64,000 nucleotides of DNA from Eimeria necatrix (lineage: Eukaryota; Apicomplexa; Conoidasida; Eucoccidiorida; Eimeriidae): contig NW_013654345.1 in assembly GCF_000499385.1 (NCBI RefSeq), positions 91,134 to 155,133 of the forward strand. The letters are read 5' to 3'. Below, in pieces: positions 1-11,778 of the stretch. The translations under genes and the position numbers were made by a program. The notes below the pieces were generated by a model. The model was not told the DNA's origin. It saw only the letters and a program-made list of their open reading frames with translations, and made no database searches. Positions within the stretch are counted from its first letter, which is position 1. The number at the start of each line of letters is the position of its first letter.

Positions 1-137
1 CCTGTGAAAAGTGTCGTATTCCCAGCAGGCTACACCACAAATATTATCGCCGCACTCCAGCATACTACGCTGCAGCAGAATCTACTTCTTACAAGCCGTT
101 ATGATGCAGCAACCTGCGTCTTGCTGAGCGCCTTCAG

Positions 138-1085
138 TACTCTGCCCGCACCTTTCGGCCACGCGTCATGCGTCTCTTGAGCGAGTTTGACTGCGAATTC
201 CCGCCCATCAAACCTCACCCCATCAGGTACGGGCGGCCAACAGGTTTAAGCTTCAGCGCTTCGGATATACTCGAACAGCTGAAGGCCGATAATCGCGTGC
301 AGCTTCCTCACTGCTGGAGGCCCGGTGCGGCTGCGGGCCTGGAAGCAATGAAAGTGTTCTGCACAGTGCCCAAACTTCTGGCGTACACTTCGCGAAACAA
401 CCCCGTATTGGACTCGCAGAGCGGGCTCTCTCCATGGCTGCATTTTGGACAGATCAGCGCTCAGCGCTGTCTTGCAAGTGTCAAGGATATGGGACCTGCG
501 ACGAAGATTGGGGCCACTGCAGCTGCGGCGAGGGCATCTTTTATTGAAGAGCTTGTGGTCCGAAGAGAGCTCGCCGAGAACTTCACATTCTATAACAGCA
601 AGTACAACCAGATAACAGGGGCCCCCATATGGGCGCAGGAGACGCTTGCAGCTCACAAAAATGACAAGCGAGAGCATCTATATTCCCTTTCGCAGCTTGA
701 AGGCTCCAAGACACATGATGAACTCTGGAACGCGGCGCAGTCACAGCTGGTCCACACGGCGAAGATGCACGGTTTCCTTCGGATGTACTGGGCAAAGAAA
801 ATCCTGGAGTGGACGCCGTCAGCTGACATCGCTCTCAATACCGCATTGCTACTGAACGACAAATTTTCACTAGACGGAACCGACCCCAATGGAGTTGTGG
901 GATGTATGTGGAGCGTTGCAGGGGTGCACGACCAGGGTTGGGCTGAACGGCCAATCTTTGGCAAAATCCGATACATGAACTTGGCCGGTTGCATGCGAAA
1001 ATTTTCCGTTGATGCGTTTGTCAGATGTGTACGGGAGATCGTAAGTAGACACGCAAAGAAGGGAACCAAGAACTGCAACACTTAA
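138..1085 (+). CDS. Class II CPD photolyase, C-terminal part (5' partial)
   Basis: Deoxyribodipyrimidine photolyase uses FAD and light to split cyclobutane pyrimidine dimers in DNA. The reading frame holds the FAD-binding helical half of a class II enzyme: LSPWLHFGQIS near residue 87 (counted from the ATG at 168), then EELVVRRELAENF, LLLNDKFSLDGTDPNG, WSVAGVHDQGWAERPIFGKI and RYMNLAGC. The frame is already coding before that ATG, because YSARTFRP matches the family just upstream. An acceptor ending at 137 (ccttcag) fits, and the frame meets a stop at 102-104, so this is an internal or last exon. The N-terminal antenna-binding half must lie left of the window. The stop is at 1083-1085 after a short basic tail. 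No frameshift is seen in the visible part. Family assignment is firm; the exon start is inferred. Confidence 0.9.
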   Translation, partial: YSARTFRPRVMRLLSEFDCEFPPIKPHPIRYGRPTGLSFSASDILEQLKADNRVQLPHCWRPGAAAGLEAMKVFCTVPKLLAYTSRNNPVLDSQSGLSPWLHFGQISAQRCLASVKDMGPATKIGATAAAARASFIEELVVRRELAENFTFYNSKYNQITGAPIWAQETLAAHKNDKREHLYSLSQLEGSKTHDELWNAAQSQLVHTAKMHGFLRMYWAKKILEWTPSADIALNTALLLNDKFSLDGTDPNGVVGCMWSVAGVHDQGWAERPIFGKIRYMNLAGCMRKFSVDAFVRCVREIVSRHAKKGTKNCNT

Positions 1086-4000
1086 GGCTGCTTCCAGCCA
1101 GACTACAACAGACGTCCGGTAGTGTCAACAATTCTTATAAATACAGAACTAATCCTAGTGGACGTCATCATAGGCAGCTTTTCCTTCCTTGGCGGAAACT
1201 ATCCAATACATGGCCAGTTGAATTCTTCTGCTCCTTGCCTCTTTTGTATGCATTCTGCCCAAATGGAGTGACGGCAGGTGCAGCGCCTAATCGCAAAAAT
1301 TGTCTTGTGTCGCTGTGGAATCACCTTGAATTTAAAATGTGCAATGCGACGGTTTGACAAGCGTCATCAAGGCTCGGCTGGAATGCCCACTGTGGATGTC
1401 CAGGCAGCACCATCCTTCTTAGTAGCGGTACTTCGTTGAATAATCTTTGGGCGAAATGACCAGACCGCGGCCTTCAAATATGACACAGAGACATGTTTAC
1501 ACCGCTGTACAGGAAATGACTGCACACGCTAGTCCTCCTGCCTCTTCGCTACAGCCATCTCGCGCTCCCGCTTACCTTTCCGTGCTCCTCTGTAGATGCA
1601 TTCAATGATGTCTATAAGCTCCTGCTTGTTGTTCATTGCCCAGTTAATCTTGTTATTGTTTCCCGTTCCCAGGTCGATCATCATATGCTTGTTTCTGCAA
1701 TACGGGCAGCGCGCTAATCTCCGCGTTTGTTAGAGTTATTGCCGGTTTACCGCCGGTTTACCGTTAAGTGACGCAAAACTCTCTTTGTTCTCCAATACAC
1801 AATCATACGGAAACACTCTTAAAGGCGTCAGAAAAAGCCAAGGACGCACCGGTAGAAGAACATGACAGTAACTGGGTCATACAGTTCGTACATGGTGGTG
1901 AAGTCTGGTACTTCTGTCGTGTCCACCTGAGACATTGCAGCAAAGATGGCAAACTCTGCAGTTGCAGTTGCAACTACAGGACAGCGACACCGCAGTATGA
2001 TCATGTTAATAGGACTCCGCCGACGTGGCACAGCTCCTAAGATGAAGTCTCAAGCACAGTACGATCTCAAAGGTCCCCGCGGCCGTGGCATGCCTCCGAA
2101 TATTACATCCAGAGCACCAAGTAGATGAAATCACTGGCCTGATGCAAATCTTAAATTCTATTTCTCAGCTGTTTAGGAATGGCTATGGGACGCTTCGAGT
2201 CGCACTGTGCGGTATTTGTGAGTACGCTTTTACAAATCTGCCTCAACCGAGAGTCTGGTCTTTACCACGTAGATAACGCAGAAATTTTTGACGTCTTCAG
2301 CCACCTTAAAGAGAAGCTCGTCCATCTTCATGCATTCGGGGTCGAAGTCATGGCCAAAGCGAATGCACTGCGCCACAGACCACTTAGCCAAGCTGATTCA
2401 ACAAGTAGGAGAGGGCGCTGCATGCCGACGTGCGGCGATAGGGCACACAAACACTTAAACAGAAGTACAAATTACTTATTCCTTAGACTCACTACAAGGC
2501 GTTCTTCTTCCGTCAAGATAGCCTGATCCTGTGCACATGTCACCAGCAAGCAGTACACAAAGGTAATTACGAAGTACACAGGGCGGACCAGCGCTTGGCT
2601 GTTTGAAGAGCGATCGGACTGAAAGCTAAGAGAAAGTGAAGCTTGTCTGTAGAGACTGCTTCACAGTCCCTTGAACAGCATTAGTAAACAAGCACCGCGC
2701 AACCGGTTACAAACAGGAAGTGCATGATATTTGGAAACCAAAACATGTTGTTCATGATGAGCTAAAAGTGCTCTTGAAGCGAAAAACTGCTCAAAAACTG
2801 ACCACCTGCCACCCCGAGTGGAGATGCTGCAGCATGTACGACATCGTCAGACTGGCACTGTCAGACCCCCAATCTGCTATTGCTTGCCGCAGCACGGCGC
2901 CTCAACCGCAACAAACGGCTTCCTCGGTGCCCTAAGGTTTGCGAAAATCACAAAACAGAAATAGGTTGAGCACGTATTCGCTTCTATCGCTGCACGTGGA
3001 GGACGACGGGTTCGATTGCACAACTTGTCAATCGAGCATTTCAGTGGATGTAGCGCGGATGCAGTAAGGAGAGGCAGCCGTATACGCAACGAAATAACCA
3101 CAACACTGTAAAGCTCTCCAATTACATCACAACTCGATTTATTATTTCTTTTGTGCATTTAGTTCGTCTCTCTCTTCTTGCCAGCCCCATCGCGCGTTGG
3201 GGCCCTGTGACCTTCATGCTGCTCAGCCTAACTGTCCTAACGACGGAGACGCTTGATTGTGTCCGCGTGCATGAAAATAATCAACTAACTAAGTTTTCTG
3301 ATGAGCGCTCCTGTCATATTCGAGCTGTACCATTCATTCTTGTAGGCTGTTCTGCGCCGCTGCACAACAAACACTGTTGGTTCCTTCACGCTGCCCGCAA
3401 TTTTTTGTACGGCAGGCAAAAGCAATGCAAAAACATTAATCTGCCTACACAGATATCAACCCTATAGAAGCTTCGTGCAAATGAAGCTAACCACTAAGAT
3501 TTAACTGTTGTCTGCCTTGCCACACATTCGGTATGTGCGGACGCCACGGTAGAGCTGGTTGGTGGCGGCACCAGTGCTTGAGAATCTGTCGTTGTCCATT
3601 ACTGCTACTATGCTGATTCTATGTGATTTAAGAGAAACACAAGATCCGTAGTCCTCTATCTTACCCGCATTATAATAGCCCGAGAAATTAACACCAAAAT
3701 TTTACGGCACGTCAGGCGGACGTTGAATGTTTTCCCTGTGCGGCCAATTGGCTCCGGAACGCTATGTTTGCAGAGTTACGGCACCTTCCTCGTAACTAAT
3801 TGACATATTTGTACAGTTAAGAAATCTATGGAGGCGCTCAACTGGAGTAGCCAGTTGCGTTCGAAGTTAACCTTGCTGCCGCTCATTCAGTCTGCTTGCA
3901 CTGTGGTGTAATAGACAGTTTTAGAGCAAAGATTCGAAAGCAAGCAATCATCAAGATCATGTATACATAATACAGGTCGCTAAACAAGCATCATACAACT

Positions 4001-4431
4001 ATATAATCCTGGAAGATTCATACAGGAGATGTCCCAATGCCGTCGCCGTAGTTGAACACAATCGCCGTGGAGGGCTGCAGAGGGGCTGGCTTGAAATGAA
4101 TATATTACATACAGCCCCATTACACATATCACGGAGCCAACGTTTAATTCGTGCACGGAATACTACTTTTTTCATGTGATTAACGGAGCGGGGAGACGCT
4201 CACCGCTGTTTCAGCGAAACGAAAGCAGCCATGCCAAAAGCATTAGTTCTTTTCATAAAGAGCTTAGTGGAATCTGCGATTTGTGAAGCATTGTAAACAG
4301 CAAGTATACGCTCGAGGGACTGAGCTGCTGGGATGTGCTGAGGAGTCCATACTTGTAAGAGCCACGAATGGCTCTGCCAGGGCTTCAGACTCAGGAATCA
4401 TCAGCAGTCCAAAACAATATCATCTAATGAC
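1086..4431. other. Gene-poor stretch, no recognised gene
   Basis: Only short, mutually overlapping reading frames without family motifs are present on either strand. The first few hundred bases should contain the photolyase 3' UTR. I see no long open frame, tRNA-like fold or tandem array. Decayed mobile-element sequence is possible but not demonstrated here. Confidence 0.5.
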
Positions 4432-4585
4432 ATGGGACGAAAAATATTATTAATAGAGAAATATCTAAAAATAGGGAATTTTCAAACAATTGCATATCCC
4501 CGTTCAATTCAAGCCCAATCTAATAAAGCCTTTTCTAAACACCAACCACGTTTAGCTCTAAAATTATATAATCCGCATGTTTCCT
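4432..4585. other. AT-rich island, possible organelle-derived insert
   Basis: This tract of about 150 bases is much richer in A+T than its flanks and is open on the + strand from an ATG at 4432 with A/T-ending codons. On the minus strand one frame also reads through about 50 codons, interrupted only by two TGA codons. TGA is read as tryptophan in coccidian apicoplasts, so a nuclear copy of plastid DNA is one explanation. I cannot name a plastid gene in it. A chance AT-rich patch is the alternative. Confidence 0.3.
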
Positions 4586-4701
4586 TTCCGGAAAACTGTC
4601 GGGCCTGTCCTTCGATCTGTCACGCTTCGGGCCACGCTTTGAGGGACTGCCCTACTGGCCATCAGCACGAACTGCGCAGTCCAAGTAACCAATGCTATTA
4701 A

Positions 4702-5938
4702 ATGCAAGTTAACGCAAAAGAAGTTGGGGTGTATTCGTTGAAGCTTCGAACTATGAATCGCGTAATCAAGGAAGATCACTTGTCCACCCAGCATGTGTGC
4801 ATAGAACGACGCATTTACAGTGGCTTCACTTCCGTGATAACAAGAAAAAGAACATGGAAGTCATGAGGTATTGAAAAGGACCCGTGATCCCTCTCATGCC
4901 AACTCGTCTAACTTTGTGTTTATACTGCGTTATGGTACGCGGAATAGGAACTTTATGTTGACTTTTGCGAGTCACTTCTCATTGAAACTCTTGTTTCACG
5001 TTTATCAAGTAGGATTTGTGTGCACCATGCAGCATTCCACGGAGCATTTTTCAAAGATGCCTGCATTAGTAAGTAGGGTGCACACAGCGAAATTTATCAT
5101 TGACATAAGCTGCCACTGGTTGACCACTATCCGAGAACTGCGCTATTCAGCATTGTCAATTTTCTCGAACGACATCGGAGTGGGCACTTTCAGCGGGGTT
5201 TTGACCAGAACAATTAACCGTGCAGCCAACAGTCTCACGCTGCATTTATAGCTTTCCGCCCTTGGCAACGTGAAGAACGTCTTCCTTGCCCATCTCGCCT
5301 TAGGCTGAGGTTATTGGATGACTAACCACTCCCAACACAGACCATCTCACAGTAGATCTACACAGAGAGAAAGGCGCATATAGAGGACTCGCGGTAGCCC
5401 ATCGTAAATTGACAGTTTGCTGCGTAATCGGCGCCACACTATTAGGTGAGCAAATGTGTGCGCCTTCCCTTGGCACAATGAGCTATTCCCAAGGCATCAA
5501 CTTCTCTCTGCGCGGTCTATTGGGAACTAAGGCTTCCTTGGGCCCCATCAGTGGGCCTAGCAGCATGTATCCATTCTTGCCACAGTGGGCACTTAGTTCC
5601 CGGTTTCCAAGGTGGATTTATTATGGCATTAGCGTTGAGTTGAGTCAACTCCCTTGGATAGAGTTCTATTTGTCACGGAACTCTACACTTTTCACGAATT
5701 GAAACATCATATTTGCCCTGATATTTTTGCATTTTCTTGGAGAACTGCATACCGTTAGCTCTGCTCTTGCGGAGGAAATCTTTTCTACCACATCCTTTAT
5801 GCACCGTTAGGCTTCCTTCGCAGTAAGGTTAAAGGTAGCTTCCGGTTTAAAGGTACTTCATTCGACTAGCACGTCTCAGTTGATGGTTATGTCAGGCAAG
5901 GACTTTCTGTTTCCTGCCAGCCACTGCGGGCCGTTCTC
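4702..5938. other. Gene-poor stretch, no recognised gene
   Basis: Short frames only. The minus strand here lies downstream of the retropepsin-like relic, so reverse transcriptase sequence might be expected. I looked for YPLP, LDL-GYHQI and MPFGL-type motifs and found none I would defend. Confidence 0.4.
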
Positions 5939-6223
5939 CTATCCTTCCGTGCGCAAGTCCCACTTTGCACAGCTAGAACTCAGCAACGGTTGGCCCCGGA
6001 ACAGAAGAAAGGGAGTTCTGGCAACAAAGTGTCCGCATGTGCTATACACGATCACTGTATTGACTGTCAGGCCATTTTCTACGTGGCCTAGCCTCAAAGC
6101 GCTGCCAGCTACCGTGAAATGTGGAGACTTTTTGAACTTCCATGGTGCTACTTGCAGCCATCGAACTTCGCCTGGTGATGTGAGTAAGTGAGTGGCTCCG
6201 GAATTCAGCAGTGCCACAACCAT
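5939..6223 (-). pseudogene. Retropepsin-like relic of an LTR retroelement
   Basis: A 94-codon minus-strand frame begins with MVVALLNSGATHLLTSPG, which resembles the active-site turn of Ty3/gypsy proteases (typically ALIDSGATxxFI). The catalytic aspartate of D-S/T-G is replaced by asparagine (N-S-G), so any product would be inactive. No gag zinc knuckle or reverse transcriptase is readable in phase around it, which suggests a decayed or isolated fragment. The call rests on one short motif, so a chance match remains possible. Confidence 0.35.
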
Positions 6224-9200
6224 GTGCGCTGACTTCCATTACACCTCGGTTGTTACTTGCTGAGAGTGGCACGGCCCGTACTGGATGTCCTTTAAGAGAC
6301 GCAACGTTGTTGCGTCTGCTTCTTTTCACACAGCTGTAGGTGCACTGCCTCTGTCTTGGAAAAGGCCAGCAAGTCTGACCTCTCCCTCAGTAACTGCGGG
6401 CTTTTCAACAGCATGACTCAAAGCCTCCTTCGCGGTCCCTATCAACCCCTATTTACAACCTCAAAGAGCTACTGGGTCTTCTGTGACGGAATGCTGAGTT
6501 TCTGCAAAGCATTGTTCAACCAATAGACAAATTCGCTTGTTTCTGGCATATTCAGGTCTGTGGGACTGACTGGTTCCTGCTCAGCCTTTTGTGCGTGCTT
6601 GTCGGGTTGCCTGGATTGCACAGTAGCCGGGATTGCCACCTTTTTCGAAAGTTTTGGCGAACGCTGCGCCGATGTCAGATACTGACGCACACAAATGCAA
6701 TGCTGGAATGAACAAACGCTTAGGATTAGTATTTAGCAAGTGCCAGCATACGTGGCAACGCTGGATATGCTTTTAGTCGCGGTCCCTAGTCTGGCTTTTC
6801 CCAAGCTACCGATGTTTATTTCCAACCCACGGCTGCTATGGCGTGCCGGTAATGTATTACTTAAACCATGTCCTGGCAGATACCCGACTGAAGAAGTTTG
6901 AACGCATTATCTCTACTGTTGGAGCTTTTCTACTGATGCCTGGGAGCCCGCTCTGCAGCTAATTAGAGCAGAGCCGCTTCTGCTCAAACGCTCAGGAAGC
7001 CATTTTACGTGGTTGCCAACAAAAACAACGAACGCCATAGCCTGGCGCTCCCAATTTAACTACACCCCATATTGCTCTCTGCCCACCCGCAGACTTACAG
7101 CCTTGGCAACTTAATATCCACGACGTCCATCTTTCAGGAAGTATAAGATTGATGTCTATAGCCTTCGGCTGTCCCAGAGTCTGCATTGTAATCAACTGCA
7201 AGCAGTCTTTTATGATCCTAGTGGCATTGCACAGCGCCCTTTCAAGACAAAGGATTATCTGGCTGCAAGTTTGAAGCGGAGCATGGCCTTCCGACTCTAA
7301 TCGTCATTTTCAAAAGCCGTTTAAAGCTTCTTGTCAGCTGTGGCAAACGCATGCGCGGCTGCTGCTGTTTTCTTTACTGGGGTGCTTCTACTGTAAGACC
7401 TTAGGTCCGGCAAGGCGAGCTTTTTCCCACGCAGTTGTTCCAATTTACCTCTTCCAGTTCATATATAGTTCTCACGGTTTCCTCCAAAACTTTCGGGCCT
7501 GAAGAAATTGCCTATTCAACTTCTTTCTTCCAAATCTCGAACGTCAAGGGATTAGGGGCGCAAAGGCCTTTTAAATTTGTCGTGGAGGCAATCCAAAGCT
7601 GTATTCAGACCCCACTAGACCATATGCTATGCCTAGAGAAGAGTACCAATGTAGCAACCCTCAAAACACTTCGTGCTCTCGCACAGAGATTCCAGCTTTC
7701 CTGTGCAACTCCCAGCACCTTCCGGAGCTACTGCTGCACAGCCACAAGCAAGCCAGCAACCTGCGAAAACAGGCCTCTCTCTCTGGCATCTATTGCAGAG
7801 CCTCCTCGATCTGCTGAACATCCATTTCTGTGCAGTGTTTCCTTGAAAAGGCGCTTCTACCCTGTTGGTGTTGGGCTTTGGTTCAGATTATAGCTCTAAC
7901 ACAACAGACATCACCGAAGAGCCGGGCCTTGGCGTAATGGGCATATTATGGTAGGTTATATTCTCGCTTTGTCCAGTGTGCTTCCTGACACTGCTGCACT
8001 ATTTGACTGTCACTTACTGGCCCAGAGGCTGACGCTACTGTGGCAGTAGGAGTGGCTAGGACGGCTGTTATATAAGTGCAGCACTCCGTTGCGATTGCGG
8101 CAGAAATCCGCAGAGTCCATTCCACTATCTTCGTGTCCTATGAAGGAGCTTTCTGCATAATATCTCCAGAACTTTTGCGCCAAACGGTCGGTCGGGACTT
8201 ACCTTCTTCAGTATGAAGTCACCCGACCTTCCTTGAACCACAAACCACAAATCATCAATGCTGCAGTGTCGAGCCCTACACATTTATGTTATCTTGGGAT
8301 TGGGCCGACAGCTTGTATGTGCCAGGCCCACGTGATGAGGCCGCACAGCTTGCTTGTGCCTTCTGCCAAGTGCAGTATAGGCAGAGGGATTCGGCATACG
8401 AAGAAGCCCGTACCTACTTCTGGTATGTAATCCCCTTACCGAAATGGCAGCTGTCGAATGCTGCGAAGACTGGCAAGTGACGTGTTTTTCTTACCACGCA
8501 CATTCGAGTTTGAGGGCGGCGTGTGCTGTCGCTAGGGCAACCACGCTTGGGAACTTGTTCAGGCCATTAAATATTTGCTCGGCAATATAGTAGACCGTGC
8601 CGGGATTTTAACCAAAAGCCACACCCTGTCTGCCTTGTGAGGGCCAACTGTAGAAAACTGCTGCTTTCGCCAGTGCAGAGTAATCTTAGGCCCTGGCGGC
8701 ATCTGTCTTACATCATTTGATGACGTGGCTGGCCGTGCCACAAAGGGACAAGTGTTTCGCCGTGCTCTTGATAATCACTGTGTGCTTGTACTTATCGAGC
8801 GTTGTTCACGCTTAGCTCGACCTGGATAGGAAGTTCGCCGTCGCGATGCTTGCCCAGAAGGACTGCTGGGCAACGGCCGCGACCCGTGCCCAAAAATGAG
8901 CTCCCGTTGCGCTACATAGTGGGTGCGTGTTTGGGCTCATGGGTCATGAGACTTTCCATAGGAAGCGTTTTGCCACAGTGGTTGTTTGGCATTTATTTAT
9001 ACTTATCCACTGTCCGCCATGCTCACTCAATTTTCACTGAATCCTTAGGGTGTGTCGACGTGGTGTGCATAACAATAGATTCACAGATATTTACAGCCAT
9101 TCATGTACACTTGGGGCTTTGACATTCTTGTACTGGCTGAGCTTGGCGCCAAAAGCCTTCAAATGGAGTCATGCAGCTACGTTGCTGTCGCACAACGGTA

Positions 9201-10491
9201 CAATATGGCGATCGGGACACGGGAGATGCACGACGTGGGTACTTCCAGTGCTCAGCTTCAGTTTTTAAATTCTGCATTACGTGTGAGCAGAAGCCAGCCA
9301 ACACGAGGAAAAACCTTCAATTTGTTTTTGGGCTTCCACTATTTATGCGTGCTGACCAGTGCGTGCAGGCTTTCCCTTAAGCAAGCAAGAATATACCCAA
9401 AGTACGCCATGCGAAACTACCAAGCAGGACTCACGAAGTTGCATACTTACTATGCTGCCAGGATGACTTCAGAGTTCAGCAGCTTGCATGCAAGGGCAGG
9501 GCAGCACCGAGCGAGTGAGACTTAACACAAAGTGCTCACTGTTCTGCTACGGCTACTTGCCGCCTGCTGTTAAACAGACTTACCAAGACCACTCACAGGG
9601 ATAACTCCCTGGTAAGAACGTCACTTCTGTGGAGATGCGCCAATGCCACAATGGTGCCTAAGATATTTACAGTAACTTAGCAGTAGTGTTGCACAAAGGA
9701 GTTACTCCCTGTTATGCAAGCTTTCAGTTTGGAAGCCGTTACTGATGGCTTCCGGGTTATGTGCATCTTTACAGAGAAAGTGATTCCATAGTTTGCGGAT
9801 AACAAGCCAACTGTCGGCCATTCCTGTATGCATTTCACATGAATTCCACAGCTCGTCGGGGCGGCTTCTAAGGGCTCGCTAAAGTAGTATGGAGCTCACT
9901 CCATTTGCTGAATACGTAGGGGAACATTAACTTACTAGACACTCAGAACACACGCAGCCTAAATGCCTCGCCCAGCCCTAAATCTTGCGCCTTTAGCGTA
10001 AGCCTATATGTATTCCTTTGCCTTGCTTGTATGTAAGGAGGAGTGGAATCCAGCAGCATCAGTTGCAACCATGGAGGCACTGGTCAGTAAATTTATGTTT
10101 TAAGCGACGACAGCATTTTCTTAAAAGCAAAACCCTGAAAGTACATGCTGTCCAGGCAGCAGGCAATACGACATCTAAGAAGGCGAGTACCACTGCAAAA
10201 CGATTTCAGTACGCGGACCATCTCCCCAACTCCCCCCACACAGCAAAGCCTACCCAGCGCCTGTAAAGCTCAGCAAAAGCTGCAAGAGTCTGCTGTAGCG
10301 TCTCTACAAGGTGAGGGGCAGACGTTAACATCAAGGCAAGCGGCAGCACTGCACACGCAGAGTTGCCCTAGACTCAATAACCCGCGAGCGCATATATTCA
10401 AAGAGATGAAGTTCTCAGCAGAATAGACAAGTGGCGTCACACAGCGGAGACGCCGTACCCCATTTACGTGTTGTAGCTCAGTCTGCAATTG
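6224..10491. other. Gene-poor stretch, no recognised gene
   Basis: Several frames of 100-150 codons occur on the + strand (7435-7893, 8802-9122, 9103-9525). They overlap other frames, lack recognisable domains and mostly do not start at ATG. The right end probably holds the AP-1 mu 3' UTR, since that gene ends at 10492 on the minus strand. I support no gene here. Confidence 0.5.
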
Positions 10492-11778
10492 TCAAGTCAG
10501 GCGGAGCTGGTAATCCCCATTCTGCGTAATGTATCGAACCCAGGGCAAGGCCTGATATCCGCTTTTTTCGATGATCTTGAGGTAGCGGACTGTAATGCCT
10601 GAGACGGTGAAGTAGGGTATCTCAAAAACAACCTGAATAGGTCGGCGCATGAAATTACGCCGCGAGTCGTCTTCTACGGAAGGGAGCGCGAACGAAGCCG
10701 TCATGCTGTACTCTCTCTGGCCCTGAAAGTGCCGGATGCTCCACACGAGACAGTCCAAGTCCGGTACGTATTTCGCGCTCCCAATGGTGGTCTTGAAATG
10801 CCCCGCACCGGCATCTGCCGGAACCGGTATACGAATTTCTACTCCACCAGCGACAGACCGGGGTTTAAATTGGCTTCTTGCGCGGACTAAGTACTCCAGA
10901 CGGCTTCCTGAAGTTCCCATGTCCACTTGGCAGTCGACCCATATGAGGGGCTTCACCTGGGTGTGCAGCCGGTACGACATGAGCTCACACTCGCCATCAG
11001 GGGGAATGAAGGAAATAGTTCTGTCGTTCTCAAAACGTGCTAAACGGACGCATTGATGAAACTTGACATCTTCCATCTCAATTGCGCGGCCTCTGCCCGT
11101 CGATTTCCCGCAATTTTCCAGCACCAGCTTGTCATTTAAGCCTAGTTTCAGTTCTGGCATGCCAGAGAGAAAAGACTTCATTTTGAGCGATCCGAGGATT
11201 TCGGAACGCAACACGTTTCCATTTGCCGCCACAAGCAGGTCCAGCTTCTCCACAACGTCGAGAAATATTTCATTTTTCTTGTGCACTATGCCCTCGGACC
11301 GCCACGACACAGCATTCGTCATGGCAGTGGGCGGCCGGATGGCGGCCGTGGTCAATTGGTGCGCCTGGTTCTTTATGAATTCGCTCAAAACTTTCACCTC
11401 AGTGGTTTGGGGGTACCCGTTGTCTACCATCTCGTCAAGCAACTCGTACGTGATGACAAAGTTGTCGCGAAGACTTTCCTCTGCTAGTTCGTGAAAATAG
11501 CTCGTCAGCACGGCGCCCAGTTTGTGCAGAAACGCCACTAGCATCATAGCATTCGCATTTTGCCTTGTTAGTGCCAGCAAATAAACATTTTTCAGCTTAA
11601 CCCAGCAATATGTAACCCCTTCGTCTTCAAACACCGGGGTCACGCACGCCTCGTCCTGTTCAAGGACTTTACTGGCAAACCGATCACTCACAGCAAGCGA
11701 GACATCGCCACGGTAGTCTCGCCCAATAATTACCTTGCCTCGTCCGTCCAGAATCAGCACAGCGCTCGCCCCCGCCAT
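10492..11778 (-). CDS. AP1M1: AP-1 clathrin adaptor medium subunit, mu1
   Basis: This is the medium chain of the heterotetrameric adaptor AP-1, which recruits clathrin and binds tyrosine-based YxxPhi sorting signals on cargo at the trans-Golgi network and endosomes. In apicomplexans AP-1 also serves traffic to secretory organelles. The 428-residue uninterrupted frame has the family's usual length. The N-terminal longin-like domain opens with GASAVLILDGRGKVIIGRDYRGDV (split here: GASAVLILDGRGK / VIIGRDYRGDV). The mu homology domain follows from about residue 165, with WRSEGIVHKKNEIFLDVVEK, and the protein ends PWVRYITQNGDYQLRLT, almost the animal mu1 terminus. The first ATG aligns with the family start. 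It is one of few single-exon genes here. A second AP-1 subunit, gamma, begins about 7.4 kb away in the opposite direction. Confidence 0.97.
   Translation of the reverse strand: MAGASAVLILDGRGKVIIGRDYRGDVSLAVSDRFASKVLEQDEACVTPVFEDEGVTYCWVKLKNVYLLALTRQNANAMMLVAFLHKLGAVLTSYFHELAEESLRDNFVITYELLDEMVDNGYPQTTEVKVLSEFIKNQAHQLTTAAIRPPTAMTNAVSWRSEGIVHKKNEIFLDVVEKLDLLVAANGNVLRSEILGSLKMKSFLSGMPELKLGLNDKLVLENCGKSTGRGRAIEMEDVKFHQCVRLARFENDRTISFIPPDGECELMSYRLHTQVKPLIWVDCQVDMGTSGSRLEYLVRARSQFKPRSVAGGVEIRIPVPADAGAGHFKTTIGSAKYVPDLDCLVWSIRHFQGQREYSMTASFALPSVEDDSRRNFMRRPIQVVFEIPYFTVSGITVRYLKIIEKSGYQALPWVRYITQNGDYQLRLT

Noticed and set aside
3005..3030. Possible tRNA T-loop (ggttcgattgcac)
   Set aside because: No matching acceptor stem, D-loop or anticodon arm could be found around it.
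4597..4653. Gag-like CCHC zinc knuckle (CPSICHASGHALRDC)
   Set aside because: Spacing is C-x3-C-x4-H-x4-C rather than C-x2-C-x4-H-x4-C, and no capsid-like sequence surrounds it.
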